DNA from: Pseudomonadota bacterium
Lineage (GTDB): Bacteria; Pseudomonadota; Alphaproteobacteria; Rhizobiales; Beijerinckiaceae
NCBI GenBank assembly: GCA_023422485.1
Contig: JAGTAM010000587.1
Location: forward strand, 1 to 5,825
Reading direction: 5' to 3'
Length of the DNA stretch: 5,825 nt
Below, one piece after another: positions 4,741 to 5,825 of the stretch. How positions within the stretch are numbered: position 1 is the first letter of the stretch; each line of letters begins with the position of its first letter. The notes beneath the pieces are model-generated. The model was not told the origin of the DNA, did not search any database, and saw nothing but the letters and a program-made list of their open reading frames with translations. Both the position numbers and the translations under genes were made by a program.

Positions 4741-5825
4741 TTACTCGTCGTCGCCCTTCTTCTTGTTGAAGGCGGCGCCGAGGATGTCGCCGAGCGAGGC
4801 ACCCGAATCGGCCGAGCCGAACTGGGCCATCGCCTCACGCTCCTCGGCGACTTCCAGCGCCTTGATCGAGACCTGCACGCGGCGGGCCTTGCGGTCGAAC
4901 TGGATCACGCGGGCGTCGAACTTCTCGCCGGCGGCGAAACGCTCGGGACGCTGGTCGCCGCGGTCACGGGCGAGCTCGGCGCGGCGGATGAAGGTCTGCA
5001 TGTCGGTGGCGACGAGCTTCACCTCCAGGCCGGAATCCTTCACCTCGACGACCTCGCAGGTCACGACCTGACCCTTCTTGATCTCGCCGGCTTCCGCGAA
5101 GGGATCGCCGCCGAGCTGCTTCACGCCGAGCGAGATGCGCTCCTTCTCGACATCGACGTCGAGAACCTGGGCGCGGACCATGTCGCCCTTCTTGAACTCC
5201 TCGATGACCTGCTCGCCGGGACGGTTCCAGTCGAGATCCGACAGGTGGACCATGCCGTCGACGTCGCCCTCGAGGCCGATGAACAGACCGAACTCGGTCT
5301 TGTTCTTGACCTCGCCCTCGACCTCGGAGCCGACCGGGTGCTTCTCGGCGAAGGCCTCCCACGGGTTCTGCAGGGTCTGCTTGAGGCCGAGCGAGATGCG
5401 GCGCTTGACCGAGTCGACCTCGAGAATCTGCACCTCGACCTCCTGGGAGGTGGAGACGATCTTACCGGGATGGACGTTCTTCTTGGTCCAGCTCATCTCG
5501 GAGACGTGGATCAGGCCCTCGATCCCCGGCTCCAGCTCCACGAAGGCGCCGTAATCGGTGATGTTGGTCACGCGGCCCTTGAGCTTGGCGCCCTCCGGGT
5601 AGCGGGCGGCGATGCCCTCCCACGGATCGGCGAGCAGCTGCTTGATGCCGAGCGAGATGCGGTGCGTCTCGTGGTTGATCTTGATGATCTTGACCTTCAC
5701 CGTCTGGCCGATGGTCACGACCTCGGACGGGTGGTTCACGCGGCGCCACGCCATGTCGGTGACGTGCAGCAGGCCGTCGATACCGCCGAGATCGACGAAG
5801 GCGCCGTACTCGGTGATGTTCTTGA
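4741..5825 (-). CDS. rpsA: 30S ribosomal protein S1, C-terminal two thirds (5' end outside window)
   Basis: S1 binds mRNA on the small ribosomal subunit and helps initiate translation, especially on structured or weakly Shine-Dalgarno-led messages. About 360 codons are visible, ending at TAA 4741-4743; full S1 proteins of this group have roughly 560-570 residues, so the first third is missing. Counting from the window edge, the sequence starts inside an S1 repeat (KNITEYGAFVDLGGIDGLLHV, read as repeat 3). Two complete canonical repeats follow: one with NITDYGAFVELEPGIEGLIHVSEMSW, then one with NKTEFGLFIGLEGDVDGMVHLSDLDW. Each ends in RISLG(I/L/V)KQ and a (D/N)P(W/F) linker. The last repeat is divergent (VVEVKDSGLEVKL, then RVQVSIKALE), as expected for repeat 6. 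The tail is short and charged, ending KKKGDDE. The gene is closed by a strong intrinsic terminator. Confidence 0.97.
   Translation of the reverse strand, partial: KNITEYGAFVDLGGIDGLLHVTDMAWRRVNHPSEVVTIGQTVKVKIIKINHETHRISLGIKQLLADPWEGIAARYPEGAKLKGRVTNITDYGAFVELEPGIEGLIHVSEMSWTKKNVHPGKIVSTSQEVEVQILEVDSVKRRISLGLKQTLQNPWEAFAEKHPVGSEVEGEVKNKTEFGLFIGLEGDVDGMVHLSDLDWNRPGEQVIEEFKKGDMVRAQVLDVDVEKERISLGVKQLGGDPFAEAGEIKKGQVVTCEVVEVKDSGLEVKLVATDMQTFIRRAELARDRGDQRPERFAAGEKFDARVIQFDRKARRVQVSIKALEVAEEREAMAQFGSADSGASLGDILGAAFNKKKGDDE

Noticed and set aside
4124..5071. A 315-codon plus-strand ORF across the methyltransferase and rpsA ends.
   Set aside because: It is antisense to two well-supported genes and crosses the rpsA terminator; it has low-complexity composition and no recognisable domain. 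Long antisense frames are common in GC-rich genomes.
1..5825. CRISPR arrays, tRNA or rRNA genes, insertion sequences, toxin-antitoxin or phage genes.
   Set aside because: No regularly spaced repeats, cloverleaf sequence, transposase motif or terminal repeats were seen on reading both strands, and the proteins are housekeeping types apart from the methyltransferase.

Overview
The window is a high-GC stretch in which every supportable gene lies on the minus strand. Protein content and gene order point to an alphaproteobacterium of the Hyphomicrobiales (Rhizobiales), possibly Methylobacteriaceae. That placement is inferred from the gene neighbourhood and protein character, not from a search.

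In transcription order (high to low coordinates) the window holds: the 3' two thirds of rpsA (ribosomal protein S1), ending in a strong intrinsic terminator; a putative sugar O-methyltransferase carrying an extra N-terminal module; a 332-bp intergenic region rich in short repeats; sppA (36K-type signal peptide peptidase); ihfB (IHF beta subunit); a small LapA-domain membrane protein; trpF (phosphoribosylanthranilate isomerase); and the first 106 codons of trpB (tryptophan synthase beta), cut by the window edge just after its PLP-binding lysine.

sppA, ihfB, the lapA-like gene and trpF-trpB are probably a co-oriented transcription unit or closely linked units. The gaps are 45, 185, 22 and 129 nt. 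The rpsA/ihfB/lapA/trpFB neighbourhood is a familiar core arrangement, so most of the window is ordinary housekeeping DNA. The methyltransferase is the one gene that looks accessory: it sits between the rpsA terminator and sppA, and it likely modifies a surface glycan.

The most interesting non-coding signal is a perfect 12-bp inverted repeat in the trpF-trpB gap. One arm covers part of the trpB Shine-Dalgarno sequence and the first base of its GTG start, and a 17-codon ORF overlaps that start as GTGA. I found no tRNA, rRNA, CRISPR array, insertion sequence or defence system, and no convincing undescribed multi-gene system.
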